DNA of 64,000 nt, from the NCBI GenBank assembly GCA_933207985.1, contig OW240912.1, forward strand, positions 248,722,265-248,786,264, in the 5' to 3' direction. Made by a program: the position numbers and the translations under genes. This document shows, one piece after another, positions 24,447 through 34,582 of the stretch; the first letter of the stretch is position 1, and every line of letters begins with the position of its first letter. Origin of the DNA: Pelobates cultripes. Lineage: Eukaryota; Chordata; Amphibia; Anura; Pelobatidae. The notes below the pieces were generated by a model. It was not told the DNA's origin, did no database searches, and worked only from the letters and a program-made list of their open reading frames with translations.

Positions 24447-24855
24447 TTAAAGGAACATTATAGTGTTAGGAATACAAACATGTATTCCTAATACTAGAGT
24501 GTTGGAGCATCCATTAGGGTCCCCTACTCCCTTCAGAATGGAATAGGGTAGTTTATTTACCATTTCTCCATGGTCATGCTGGTCTTGCCGCTGCTGGCCC
24601 TGTTTCTGAGATCATAAACCTCGACGATCTCAGCCGATCCAATGCTTTCCTATAGGAACGTATTGGGAATCTATGGCGCGTGCCCAGAAAAGTGCCGCAA
24701 CAATCAGCATCTCCCAATGAATATCTATGGAAGCATTCAGCGTCTCCATGCAGAACATGGCGAAAACGAACATAGGTGATGTACTGAGTTTTGAAGCAAC
24801 ACTAGTTACATTAGGCTGTAGTAGTTCTGTTGACTATAGTGTCCATTTCATTTAA
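24447..24855. mobile_element. T2-like MITE
   Basis: The left end TTAAAGGAACATTATAGTGT (TTAA 24447-24450) is followed by the aggaatacaaacatgtattcct hairpin. The right side reads gttgactatagtgtccattt, with TTAA at 24852-24855. The right end has drifted from the usual tcccTTTAA. Confidence 0.75.
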
Positions 24856-25529
24856 AATTTCTTATCTTTTGCGCTGTCAAAAGCCTCCTAGAGGCTGCAG
24901 GATTAAAGTTCAAAGTAAATGTGCTGTCACATCTGATCGAAAATGAAACCATTTTATCATTTAGACTGTGTGAGTCACAACCAGGGGAGGTGTAGCTACA
25001 GCAGCACAAACAGTAACAGAAGTAACAGAAGTAATTTAACTCCTAAATGGCAGAGAAGTGAGCAGTGAGCCTGTAGGGGTATGATCTATACACAAAAACT
25101 GCTTCATTAAGCTCAAGAGTATCCCTTTATTCAAAGAAAGAAGTTAGATCCACAGCATACCCATTGCTTTCAAAAGCAATGCTCTGAATATAAAGCATTG
25201 CCTCTACTGGCTTCATGTAAAGTTGCTCTTCCTTAAAGGGTTACTTCAATCATAACCACTGCAGCCCGCTGTATTGGTTACAATGTAATACATACCCTGG
25301 CCTAGATCCCCGGTAATGAGGCAAATTGTTTAGCAACAGTGTGCCCCCTTACCAGAGTCCTATCAGGCTCCAAAGCTCCCTGGCGGTCTTTTGATGCACT
25401 ACCGGCTTCTGCACAGTACTGGCGCTGAAATCACTCCGTAATATAGATAGTATCTACTAATATGTTAATAATAGCTGCTGTAACACCAAAGTGTAGTCTT
25501 TCCTACCACACTAATCTCAAACCACAAAA

Positions 25530-26014
25530 ACACAAAAATGGTGTAGCGCTCTATACAGAATAAAGGAGTAAACTTAAAAGGTTTCACAGACCAACTGGGT
25601 CTTCACACTTTGGCCAATACAGGCAATGGGTGGTAGACCTAAAAATAGAAAATACACTCCAATATCGTAATATTGAATTACATCAAAATCCTTGTATATA
25701 CTTTATATGAGATAACTCACATTTTCCTAAACTATTCTCTAAGCTTGTAGGTCCGTAAAGGCGACCTCCCCTTCTTTGTTGAAGGAACAAATGGTCTTAA
25801 CCAATGTCAACTGTAGTGTAGACAGATAAATATATATGGTGTAGTATATTCAGGAACTGAGAAAATAATAGTAATATAGTCACAAAAATGGAGCCTATAT
25901 CGGCTCTCTTGCAGCACGTTGTGTAGTGTGGGACTACACTCCCACATGGTCTGTAAAACCTTTTAAGTTTACTCCTTTATTCTGTATAGAGCTCTACACC
26001 TTTTTTGTGTTTTT
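25530..26014. mobile_element. Foldback element with ~65-bp inverted arms
   Basis: The left arm (about 25530-25593: acacaaaaatggtgtagcgc...gtttcacagacca) is matched by an inverted right arm (about 25948-26014: tggtctgtaaaacc...tctacaccttttttgtgt). The spacer is about 355 bp. No target duplication was clear. It probably lies within other repeat sequence that starts with a T2-like end at 25232. Confidence 0.65.
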
Positions 26015-26295
26015 GCTCTCAATCAATGACTGACATTCTGTTCAATGAAGTTTGCACATATTACATTACAATTCTGGGCTGGCTGCTGACACCCCAATGA
26101 TGCAGAGGGCTTAAGCAATGTTTATGCAACATCTCATAGCAAAATAATGTATACACCGATTCCAGGCATCATGACCACTTAAAATAACTGCTCATGGTAC
26201 TTGGAGTAATTCTTTAATGAAGGTATGTGTGCAGCTTGTGGGACAAGATGGCAAACACACAAACTACTTGTTTTTGCAGCTAGTGGCATAACTTG

Positions 26296-26636
26296 TTAAA
26301 GGAGCACTCCAAGCACCATAACAACTGCAGTGTGCTATAGTCATTATAGTGCTAGGAGTGCCTTGGGTGAAACCCCACCGCAAGTACTCAAACTGTTTCC
26401 AAATGGTTGATATCTTACCAGATTTGCTTGCCTCCAATCACTGCCTCTATGGAGCGCGCCTGCTAAGTGTTTCCATTACCTCTCCTGAGTTAAAACATGC
26501 CATTCACAGCACAAGAGATAGGTAGTAACTAGTGAGATAAGAAGTTACACTGTTTGACTACTTCTATTAGGGAGGTGCCAGGGCACTTCTAGCACTATAA
26601 CCTCTACAAATAGTTGTGCTTGGAGTGTTCCTTTAA
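26296..26636. mobile_element. T2-like MITE with well-kept termini
   Basis: The left end TTAAAGGAGCACTCCAAGCA (TTAA 26296-26299) pairs with the right end tgcttggagtgttcctttaa (TTAA 26633-26636). The terminal inverted repeat is about 20 bp with one mismatch. Confidence 0.9.
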
Positions 26637-26756
26637 TATAATGAGTTAGAAGGGAGAAAAAAGCAAGAGGCATTTTACAATATACTCTGATTGAAATATA
26701 AACTATGCTCAATGTCCTCTTAACAACAAAGAATGCTTTCCCCTTTACTTTATACA

Positions 26757-27670
26757 GCATCAGGAGTTACAGAGTGTTAGGGCTGCATACATACAGCATC
26801 AGGAGTTACAGAGTGTTAGGGCTGCATACGGTATAAGGAGTTACAGCGTGTTAGGGCTGCATACGGTATAAGGAGTTACAGAGTGTTAGGGCTGCATACA
26901 GTATAAGGAGTTACAGAGTGTTAGGGCTGCATACAGTATAAGGAGTTACAGAGTGTTAGGGCTGCATACAGTATAAGGAGTTACAGAGTGTTAGGGCTGC
27001 ATACGGTATAAGGAGTTACAGCGTGTTAGGGCTGCATACAGTATAAGGAGTTACAGCATGTTAGGGCTGCATACAGTATAAGGAGTTACAGAGTGTTAGG
27101 GCTGCATACAGTATAAGGAGTTACAGAGTGTTAGGGCTGCATACAGTATAAGGAGTTACAGAGTGTTAGGGCTGCATACAGTATAAGGAGTTACAGAGTG
27201 TTAGGGCTGCATACGGTATAAGGAGTTACAGAGTGTTAGGGCTGCATACAGTATAAGGAGTTACAGAGTGTTAGGGCTGCATACAGTATAAGGAGTTACA
27301 GAGTGTTAGGGCTGCATACAGTATAAGGAGTTACAGAGTGTTAGGGCTGCATACGGTATAAGGAGTTACAGCGTGTTAGGGCTGCATACAGTATAAGGAG
27401 TTACAACATGTTAGGGCTGCATACAGTATAAGGAGTTACAGAGTGTTAGGGCTGCATACAGTATAAGGAGTTACAGAGTGTTAGGGCTGCATACAGTATA
27501 AGGAGTTACAGAGTGTTAGGGCTGCATACAGTATAAGGAGTTACAGAGTGTTAGGGCTGCATACGGTATAAGGAGTTACAGCGTGTTAGGGCTGCATACA
27601 GTCTAAGGAGTTACAGAGTGTTAGGGCTGCATACAGTATAAGGAGTTACAGCATATTAGGGCTGCATATA
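26757..27670. repeat. 35-bp minisatellite, ~26 units
   Basis: The 35-bp unit is gtataaggagttacagagtg followed by ttagggctgcataca. Twenty-four units in exact register run from 26831 to 27670, preceded by about two diverged ones. Variation is at a few sites (cagagtg/cagcgtg/cagcatg, and a/g at the last base). Each unit contains TTAGGG. Blocks 26866-27215 and 27216-27565 show the same ten-unit variant order. The array ends about 240 bp inside the intron from the proposed RAB9A exon 1. Confidence 0.97.
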
Positions 27671-27912
27671 ATACGGTAAAGGTTTAATTCAATATTGTGG
27701 CATTATATTCATGCCAGTTGTATAAACAGATTATTATTGGTAATCCCAAACTCCAGCCTGACACGGTTTCCTATGAGCCCAGCACATTCAGTCGTGCTGT
27801 GTTCCCTATAAACCCAGCATTCTGACTCCCCCCTATTCCCGTTAACCCGTCCACTCCCTGTCTCCCCCGGTTCCCCCAAGCCCCCCGGCACTCTTGCTCC
27901 CCGGATACTAAC

Positions 27913-27990
27913 CTAGCACTTTGCTGGCGGCGGCTCAGACAGGAGAAAACATGGCGGAAGTCAGCACCCCTGACATCACCGGCTGTGGGC
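27913..27990 (-). other. RAB9A: Candidate non-coding exon 1 of RAB9A
   Basis: On the minus strand the CpG-rich region runs into a donor, gctag|GTTAGT, with exon end at 27913 and GT at 27912-27911. It lies on the right strand and side to splice to the RAB9A acceptor at 4743-4744, giving an intron of about 23 kb. The 5' boundary is not visible and is approximate. A small open frame (27935-27952, ATG to TGA, five codons) lies within it. Assignment to RAB9A is inference from position and strand. Confidence 0.5.
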
Positions 27991-28135
27991 GTTCCCTCCA
28001 GGAGTCTAGCTGGGGTGAAGGGGCGGTAACCGACGCGCTATTGGCTGAGCCGCAGAAGAGGGCGAGGTTATACTCTGTTGACATCTTTTCTCGAGCCGCG
28101 CTGAGCGAGGCGCTGATTGGATGGCCTTGGGTGGT
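27914..28135 (-). promoter_or_regulatory. RAB9A: CpG-rich promoter region, likely RAB9A
   Basis: This is the one CpG-rich stretch near RAB9A that is not obviously repeat-derived. It carries two inverted CCAAT boxes (attgg at 28040-28044 and 28116-28120), a GGGGCGG GC box (28020-28026) and a composite YY1/ETS-like ATGGCGGAAG at 27951-27960. No TATA box is seen. The order CCAAT, GC box, YY1/ETS, donor fits transcription toward lower coordinates. Confidence 0.6.
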
Positions 28136-28518
28136 GTCAATCATGTGATGGCTCAGAGCCTTGTGACCTGTGTCCTGTCTCTAGTTAGAACTATTGGTGT
28201 TTATTCCTTATTTTCATGGCAATGGAATGCAGTGATTCTGGGCCTGAGCTTTAATGTCATATTTAAATCAACTATGGTTGGTACACTGGTTATTGCATGT
28301 TCAACTATAGTTTTTTTTGTTTTGTTTTTTAAATAGTTCTAGTGTTAATAAGTCGATATTGTTGTCTATTAGTGTTAATGTACTAGACACACTAATGTGT
28401 GTTTTTATTAACACTTTCTTAATGCAGCCGGCTACTATAAAAATAAAGATTAGTAATATTGTGCTCAGCAGGGTAATTTATGGATAGTGGGTGAAGTCCC
28501 CCAGCTCACTACAGAACA
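28136..28518. other. Intergenic sequence upstream of RAB9A
   Basis: AT-rich sequence just upstream of the CpG-rich region. I see nothing that can be assigned. Confidence 0.4.
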
Positions 28519-29207
28519 TTAAAAGGACACTATAATCACCAGAATATCTATATCAGGGGTCCTCAAACTCCAGCCCCCCAGATGTTGCTGAACTACAACT
28601 CCCATGATTCTTTGAATTACATAGATGGCCAGAGAATCATGGGAGTTGTAGTTCAGCAACATCTGGGGGGCCGGAGTTTGAGGACCCATGATCTACAGCT
28701 CAATTTAGTTCTGGTGAGTATAGTATGTCCCTGCAGGTTTTTAAATGTAAACCTGCCTTTTCAGAAAAGACAGTGCTTACAATACTGCCTAAGTACACCT
28801 CTAGTTGTAGCCACTCAGACTGCCACGACAGGTTCTTCCTGGGTCAGGGCTGCACAACATTCAGTGTCTCCACTGCTGATTGGTGCAACGCTGTGTTTTG
28901 GTGCTCGTGTTAAAAACAATTCAAGATGACTAAAACCAAAATGGCTCTTAGCCGTCAAAATTAACACTAGTGCATATTAGTCTTCCAATGCTTTCCTATT
29001 GGAAAGTATTCGATTGGCTGAGATCATCAATTTTGATGATCTCAGTAAAGGAGACAAATTGGGGTGGGGTCAGCACTGGCAGACCCAAATGGCATTGGAA
29101 TAAGTGAGTTTTAAACCTATTTAAGGAGGGTAAGGGGACTGGATTTTTAACACTATATAGGGTCAGGAATACATATTTGTATTTATGAGCCTATAGTGTT
29201 TCTTTAA
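28519..29207. mobile_element. T2-like MITE carrying a nested hAT MITE
   Basis: The left end TTAAAAGGACACTATAATCA (TTAA 28519-28522) and right end ctatagtgtttcttTAA (TTAA 29204-29207) bound a copy of the family at 41658-42250. A 137-bp hAT-like element (28554-28690) splits the caccagaa...ctacagctcaattt segment near its left end. Confidence 0.75.
28554..28690. mobile_element. hAT-like foldback MITE
   Basis: The element starts CAGGGGTCCTCAAACTCC and ends ggagtttgaggacccatg. The arms carry the gttgctgaactacaactcc and catgattct motifs. Flanks atctatat (28546-28553) and atctacag (28691-28698) match at 6 of 8 bases, consistent with a decayed 8-bp duplication. Confidence 0.8.
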
Positions 29208-29620
29208 GATTTATGTATGAAGAACGTGTCCTCTTTTCATTTTACAAAAAGTGCTGATTTCAGGAGAAATTGGCACTTTAATTAATTTACCCTTTTCCAC
29301 TCTTTTGCTGTTAATCAGACAAAAGGTCCGGTTACCTACTGATCATTTAGGTAAAGAGGCAGCATTTCCTCCAAGCACTTGCCTAGCAAAGACTTCTCAT
29401 TCTTCTACTTTGGAAAGTCTGTGATTGGTCAGCTGTACAAAGTCTGCGTGGGTTAGAAGGGGAGGGCTTGCAAACACAGAAGACTTGAAATCTGCAGATT
29501 TTAGATGTAAGCACAATAAAGAAAATGCATAATTAAATGTGTGAATGTTTTCATAGTTGATATAACTACTAAACAGTGATTTTTATGGTTTTGTATTTGG
29601 TCAATGAAGTGTCCCTTTAA
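29204..29620. mobile_element. T2-like MITE, abutting the previous one
   Basis: The element has TTAA at 29204-29207 (shared with its neighbour) and at 29617-29620 (gaagtgtcccTTTAA). The interior resembles 16112-16539 (gtgtcctcttttcattttac, ctactaaacagtg). The left end is diverged. Confidence 0.6.
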
Positions 29621-30261
29621 GTGCCCCCATACATATTATTTATTGATTTAAAGGACAGAAAGGGATTTGGTTTACTATCCTATATGCATACCTAACACAA
29701 CATTAAGTGTGAATAAAATGTTAACTCTAACCCTATACCAATCATAACCCTTATCCTCTCAGCAGCAGTGTTCTCGCTGTGCTAGTGCCCACTTTGAGCT
29801 TACAGCTCATTGGTCAGTCTGGGGTTACTAAAAATGGGCCCAGCTGACAGAGGGGAGAACAAGGTATTAATTGATATCTGGGACCTCTGTTGATAGCAGA
29901 GATTTAACCCTACTCACCCCAAAACTGCAGGACATTCCATGCAGTCCTACTGGTGTTAAAGCCCACTCTATGGAGGACGGCATGGAATGCCTGAATGTCG
30001 GCAAGGGATTAAATAATCGATGGTTAAGTAATATTAAAGCAATGAATATAAACTGTTCACATACTTGTTTACTCAAAATGATTATAAGTTTAGATAGATA
30101 TCAAGTGAAAATTGTAAAATATTAACAGAATTTAGAATTGAAGAAATTTTATTTCAAATATTTTTCCTCATCAGCTCTTTTTTTTTTACATTCTACAAAT
30201 CCCCTCTATAGCGTTAGAAATACAAACATGTATTTCTAACACTATGGTGTTCAAGGAACTA
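29621..30261. other. Intergenic sequence
   Basis: No gene is visible. A T2-like end (gcgttagaaatacaaacatgtatttctaac) near 30209-30245 is interrupted at 30260-30261 by the Tc1-like transposon. Confidence 0.45.
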
Positions 30262-31827
30262 CACTGCTCAAAAAAATAAAGGGAACACTTAAACAACATA
30301 ATGTAACTCCAAGTCAATCACACTTCTGTGAAATCAAATTGTCCACTTGGGAAGCAATTTCACATGCTGTTGTGCAAATGGGATAGACAACAGGTGGAAA
30401 TTATAGGCAATTAGCAAGACACCCCCCCAGTAAAGGAGTGGTACTGCAGGTGGTGACCAGAGACCACTTCTCAGTTCCTATGCTTCCTGGCTGATGTTTT
30501 GGTCACTTTTGAATGCTGGTAGTGCTTTTACTCTAGTGGTAGCATCAGACGGAGTCTACAACCCACACAAGTGGCTCAGGTAGTGAAGCTCATCCAGGAT
30601 GGCACATCAATGCGAGCTGTGGCAAGAAGGTTTGCTGTTTCTGTCACTGTAGTGTCCAGAGCATGGATGCGCTACCAGGAGACAGGCCAGTACATCAGGA
30701 GACATGGAGGAGGCCGTAGGAGGGCAACAACCCAGCAGCAGGACCGCTACCTCCGCCTTTGTGCAAGGAGGAACAGGAGGAGCACTGCCAGAGCCCTGCA
30801 AAATGACCTCCAGCAGGCCACAAATGTGCATGTGTCTGCTCAAATGGTCAGAAACAGACTCCATGAGGGTGGTAAGAGGGCCTGACGTCCACAGGTGGGG
30901 GTTGTACTTACAGCCCAACACCATGCAGGACGTTTGGCATTTGCCAGAGAACACCAAGATTGGCAATTCACCACTGGCACCCTGTGCTCTTACCAGATGA
31001 AAGCAGGTTCACACTGAGCACATGTGACAGACGTGACAGAGTCTGGAGACACTGTGGAGAACGTTCTGCTGCCTGCAACATCCTCCAGCATGGGCGGTTT
31101 GGCAGTGGGTCAGTAATGGTGTGGGGTGGCATATCTTTGGGGGGCCGCACAGCCCTCCATGTACTCGCCAGAGGTAGCCTGACTGCCATTAGGTACCAAG
31201 ATGAGATCCTCAGACCCCTTGTGAGACCATATGCTGGTGCGGTTGGCCCTGGGTTCCTTCTAATGCAAGACAATGCTAGATCTCATGTGGCTGGAGTGTG
31301 TCAGCAGTTCCTGCAAGATGAAGGCATTGATGCTATGGACTGGCCCGCCAGTTCCCCAGACTTGAATCCAATTGAGCACATCTGGGACATCATGTCTTGC
31401 TCCATCCACCGTCACGTTGCACCACAGACTGTCCAGGAGTTGGCAGATGCTTTAGCCCAGGTCTGGGAGGAGATCCCTCAGGAGACCATCCGCCACTTCA
31501 TCAGGAGAATTCACAGGCATTGTAGGGAGGTCATACAGGCATGTGGAGGCCACGCACACTACTGAGCCTCATTTTAACTTGTTTTAAGGACATTACATCA
31601 AAGTTGGATCATTCTGTATGTGTTTTTCCACTTTAATTTTGAGTGTGACTCCTAATCCAGACCTCCATGAGTTGAAAAATTTGGTTTCCATTTTTTTTAA
31701 AATTTTTGTGTGATTTTGTTGTCAGCACATTCAACTATGTAAAGAACAAAATATTTCAGAAGAATATTTAATTCATTTAGATCTAGGATGTGTTAATTTT
31801 GTGTTCCCTTTATTTTTTTGAGCAGTG
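30262..31827 (+). mobile_element. Tc1/mariner-like transposon, complete ends
   Basis: Perfect 27-bp terminal inverted repeats lie at 30262-30288 (cactgctcaaaaaaataaag...) and 31801-31827. Each is flanked by the TA target duplication (30260-30261 and 31828-31829). It carries a single transposase reading region. The element sits inside a T2-like MITE. Confidence 0.95.
30571..31565 (+). pseudogene. Tc1-like transposase with two lesions
   Basis: The first part (to 30885) contains the paired-type helix-turn-helix DNA-binding region. The second part (from about 30960 to 31565) contains the catalytic domain with LPDESRFTL, GGGISLGG-like sequence, MQDNARSHVAG and [12 protein letters not shown], so the DDE residues are kept. 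A TGA at 30883-30885 sits where homologous copies have CGA, a CpG transition. A one-base deletion near 30963 shifts the frame. The first in-frame ATG is at 30610; upstream homologous sequence has no ATG. Confidence 0.9.
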
Positions 31828-31829
31828 TA

Positions 31830-32705
31830 TTTAGATTCAGCACCACACCCAATCGAAATAAAAAAAATATCTTATTTCTTTTGCTGCACCAGTCTCCATT
31901 CCCCCTCCCCACCTCCGCTGGCTGAGATCATCAATCTTAGTGATCTTATATAATTATATATGATAATGATATAACATTGCAATAATTGAGTAAATGTTTT
32001 TTATAATTGAGTACATTGGAATGCTCCATAGACTTAACTCTTTCTCAAATGGAGTTAGCATCATAACACTATCCCAAGTCATTTTCATATTTATTTATTT
32101 TTAGTTTAACTATTTTGGCCAAAAATTTAAATTTGACACCGAATTCCCATGAATTTACTCTGTACTGAATAACCTGAGTGATTTTTCAAACTTTAAGCCT
32201 ATGCAGCTGAATTTGGAAGAACTGCTTACCGGGGCATTATAGTGTCAGGAACACAAACGTATTCCTGACACTATCGTTCTAAAACCACAGTTTAGGTGGT
32301 CAGCCCCTCCCACCTCCAGTGAGAAAGGTGATTTACTCACCTTTTTCCAGCACCACGTGGGGCTCCGCTCATCTGGTCCCACCCTCGATCTGCCTCCTTG
32401 GCTGACATCGGAATTGATGATCTCCGGCAATAACATTGCTTTCCCAAAGGAAAGCATTGGATTAGCTGAGATAATCAATTCTGATGATCTCAGCCAAGGA
32501 GGTGATTCAATGAATCTCTACAAGGAATGTTGAGCATATCCATGCAGAATAGATGCTGAGTAGGTGGGCAGCACTGTCCTATCCGAGGAGTGGCCACTAG
32601 AGATGTTCCAAGGCTGTAATGTAAACATGCCTTTTCTCTGAAGGAGTTGCACAAACGTGGCAGTACATAGTTTACATTTAGTGGGCACTAACTACTTCAT
32701 CTCAC
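31830..32705. other. Intergenic sequence with T2-like fragments
   Basis: A T2-like left end (ggggcattatagtgtcaggaacacaaacg) starts near 32230 and interior sequence (ctgatgatctcagccaagg) runs to about 32.6 kb. A further T2-like end (tttagtgggcactaactact) near 32677 is split by the LINE insertion. No gene is visible. Confidence 0.5.
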
Positions 32706-32856
32706 AAAAGTGGTTAGCTGGGGCGTGGCTACGACACGGACGGAGCTGGACGTGTGAAGGACTAGCTCCGTCGGACTGGGTACCTTAACAGCGTGTATCC
32801 ACAGCATTGGACCGGGAAAAACGGCTGCCTCAGCTGCCAACTACCGGTGAATTACG

Positions 32857-33822
32857 ATGACGAGCAAATCAGCCAGAAAGCAGCGGCAAAAAGCCGCGGA
32901 TCTGCAGATCTCGGCCCTCTCACCGTCGAGCAGACTGATCCAAGATGGCGCCGACGGGGTGCATTCACCAGCAACAGAATCAGAGGCAAGTGATGTAACC
33001 TCAGTATCTCGCCTCCAACACTTCCCCCACGCTGAGGGAGACATTAGAACCCTGCTGTATGACCTCAAACACACTATGAGAGCTGATTTTCAAAAGTTAG
33101 CGGCTGACATTAAGAGAGATGTACAGGCAATTGGGGACCGCACGGCCCATCTAGAAGACAAGATGGAGGAGGTCATAGAGGCACATAACACCCTGGCTGA
33201 GACCTATACCACGTTCAAATCTCAAATACAACAACTGGAGACAAAAGTGGTAGACCTAGAAGATAGAGCCCGTAGAAACAACATCCGCCTACGCGGCATC
33301 TCTGAGGAGGTTACACAACCGGACTTAAGAGGTTATGTCACCCAACTTTTTCAGGCACTGCTACCTGAGGCGTCGGAGCAGGAGCTACAGATAGATAGAG
33401 TACACAGGCTGCTGAAACCCAGAGGCCTGCCAGCGGCAGTACCTAGAGATACCATTGTCAGGGTGCACTTTTATACAGTAAAAGAGAGGCTGATGATGGC
33501 GGCGCGGAATCTGGGAGAACGCTTCAAGGAGATACAGCTATACACCGACCTATCACCAGCGACTATGGCTAAAAGAAGAGCTTTTGGCCCCATCACCAAA
33601 GCTCTGAGAGAGGCGTCCATACCGTACAAATGGGGCTTTCCGACGCGCCTAATCGCACGAAGAAATGGAGTGGAGAAGGTGTTTCTTAACCCGGAAGACG
33701 GGAGGAACGGGCTAGCACAGTGGAGCATATCATTGCCGCAGCCAGAGTCGGCGGAAAAGAACACCCCTGCACGCCCAACCAAACTGGCTGGAGACTGGCA
33801 CAGAATTGACGCAGCTAAGTGA
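32857..33822 (+). CDS. L1 ORF1-like RNA-binding protein
   Basis: The 321-residue product is intact. ORF1 proteins of L1 elements are trimeric RNA-binding chaperones that coat the element RNA. A basic, low-complexity N-terminus is followed by a heptad-rich coiled coil (about residues 65-140). An RRM-like segment begins at RRNNIRLRGI (about 140). The C-terminal domain carries DRVHR and a YTDLSP motif similar to that of L1 ORF1p. The ATG at 32857 is the first in this frame after the leader. No zinc knuckle is seen. Confidence 0.88.
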   Translation: MTSKSARKQRQKAADLQISALSPSSRLIQDGADGVHSPATESEASDVTSVSRLQHFPHAEGDIRTLLYDLKHTMRADFQKLAADIKRDVQAIGDRTAHLEDKMEEVIEAHNTLAETYTTFKSQIQQLETKVVDLEDRARRNNIRLRGISEEVTQPDLRGYVTQLFQALLPEASEQELQIDRVHRLLKPRGLPAAVPRDTIVRVHFYTVKERLMMAARNLGERFKEIQLYTDLSPATMAKRRAFGPITKALREASIPYKWGFPTRLIARRNGVEKVFLNPEDGRNGLAQWSISLPQPESAEKNTPARPTKLAGDWHRIDAAK

Positions 33823-34582
33823 ACAGCATGCCATAAACTTTTTTTCTTACGGTCACTATTTCCTTCTTTCTCCTTGGACTGAGAGGGAAGGTGATTTAGA
33901 TACTGGTTGTTATAAATATAACAGGTGAAGGAGTTAGCGCCCAAATAATAACAAAAAAAATAAAAAATAAATAAATAAATAAATAAAAAGAAGCAAAAAA
34001 AAAATAAATAAAAAAAAAAATATATATATATATATATATGATTACAAATTGGGCAGTTTCAGCATATTCCCAGACGTTAATAGTATACATGTACTCATGC
34101 AAACAGATCTGTGGGCCGTACTACGAAGGGTGCAACACCGTGATACATAATGCCTGTCCTTTCCCTAATTTGACTTATGAAATTGGCATCTTTGTCTCGG
34201 TCTAAAGTTAACCCTGAGGATAAGGACAGTCCCCTGTGACATAGTATATTTGATAGATGGTACTATCCACCGTTCCACCCCCCAGTGGCCCGAGCCAGGC
34301 CACTACGACGTATGCAGTATACGTCACCAATACTAATTGCCTACCGTGTGCTCGGCACACGGTTCTCAGGCAACTGTATATAAGTTTCTTCTATTCTTTT
34401 GATCTTAAGTTCATATACTTTCATGTTTTTTTCTTTGTCTTGTTCGAGGGATTCATAATGCGGATATATAGGGAGACCTGTACCCAGAGCCCCGGGGAGG
34501 GGGTAACCGACAGGAGGACTGACTTAAGGGAGACTAGAATACAATCTAACAATCCTGGACAGCATAGTAGGTTGTATGTAAA
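33823..34582 (+). other. LINE inter-ORF region with A/AT simple repeats
   Basis: About 760 bp separate the two ORFs. It contains an A-rich (aaat)n tract and an AT run at about 33946-34040. A short open frame at 34257-34592 overlaps the ORF2 start but has no recognisable domain. Confidence 0.6.

Noticed and set aside
27921..28148. Open frame starting MLAAAQTGENMAEVSTPDITG on the plus strand in the CpG-rich region
   Set aside because: It is a typical chance frame in a GC-rich promoter. The CCAAT and GC boxes and the donor point to minus-strand transcription, and no domain is seen.
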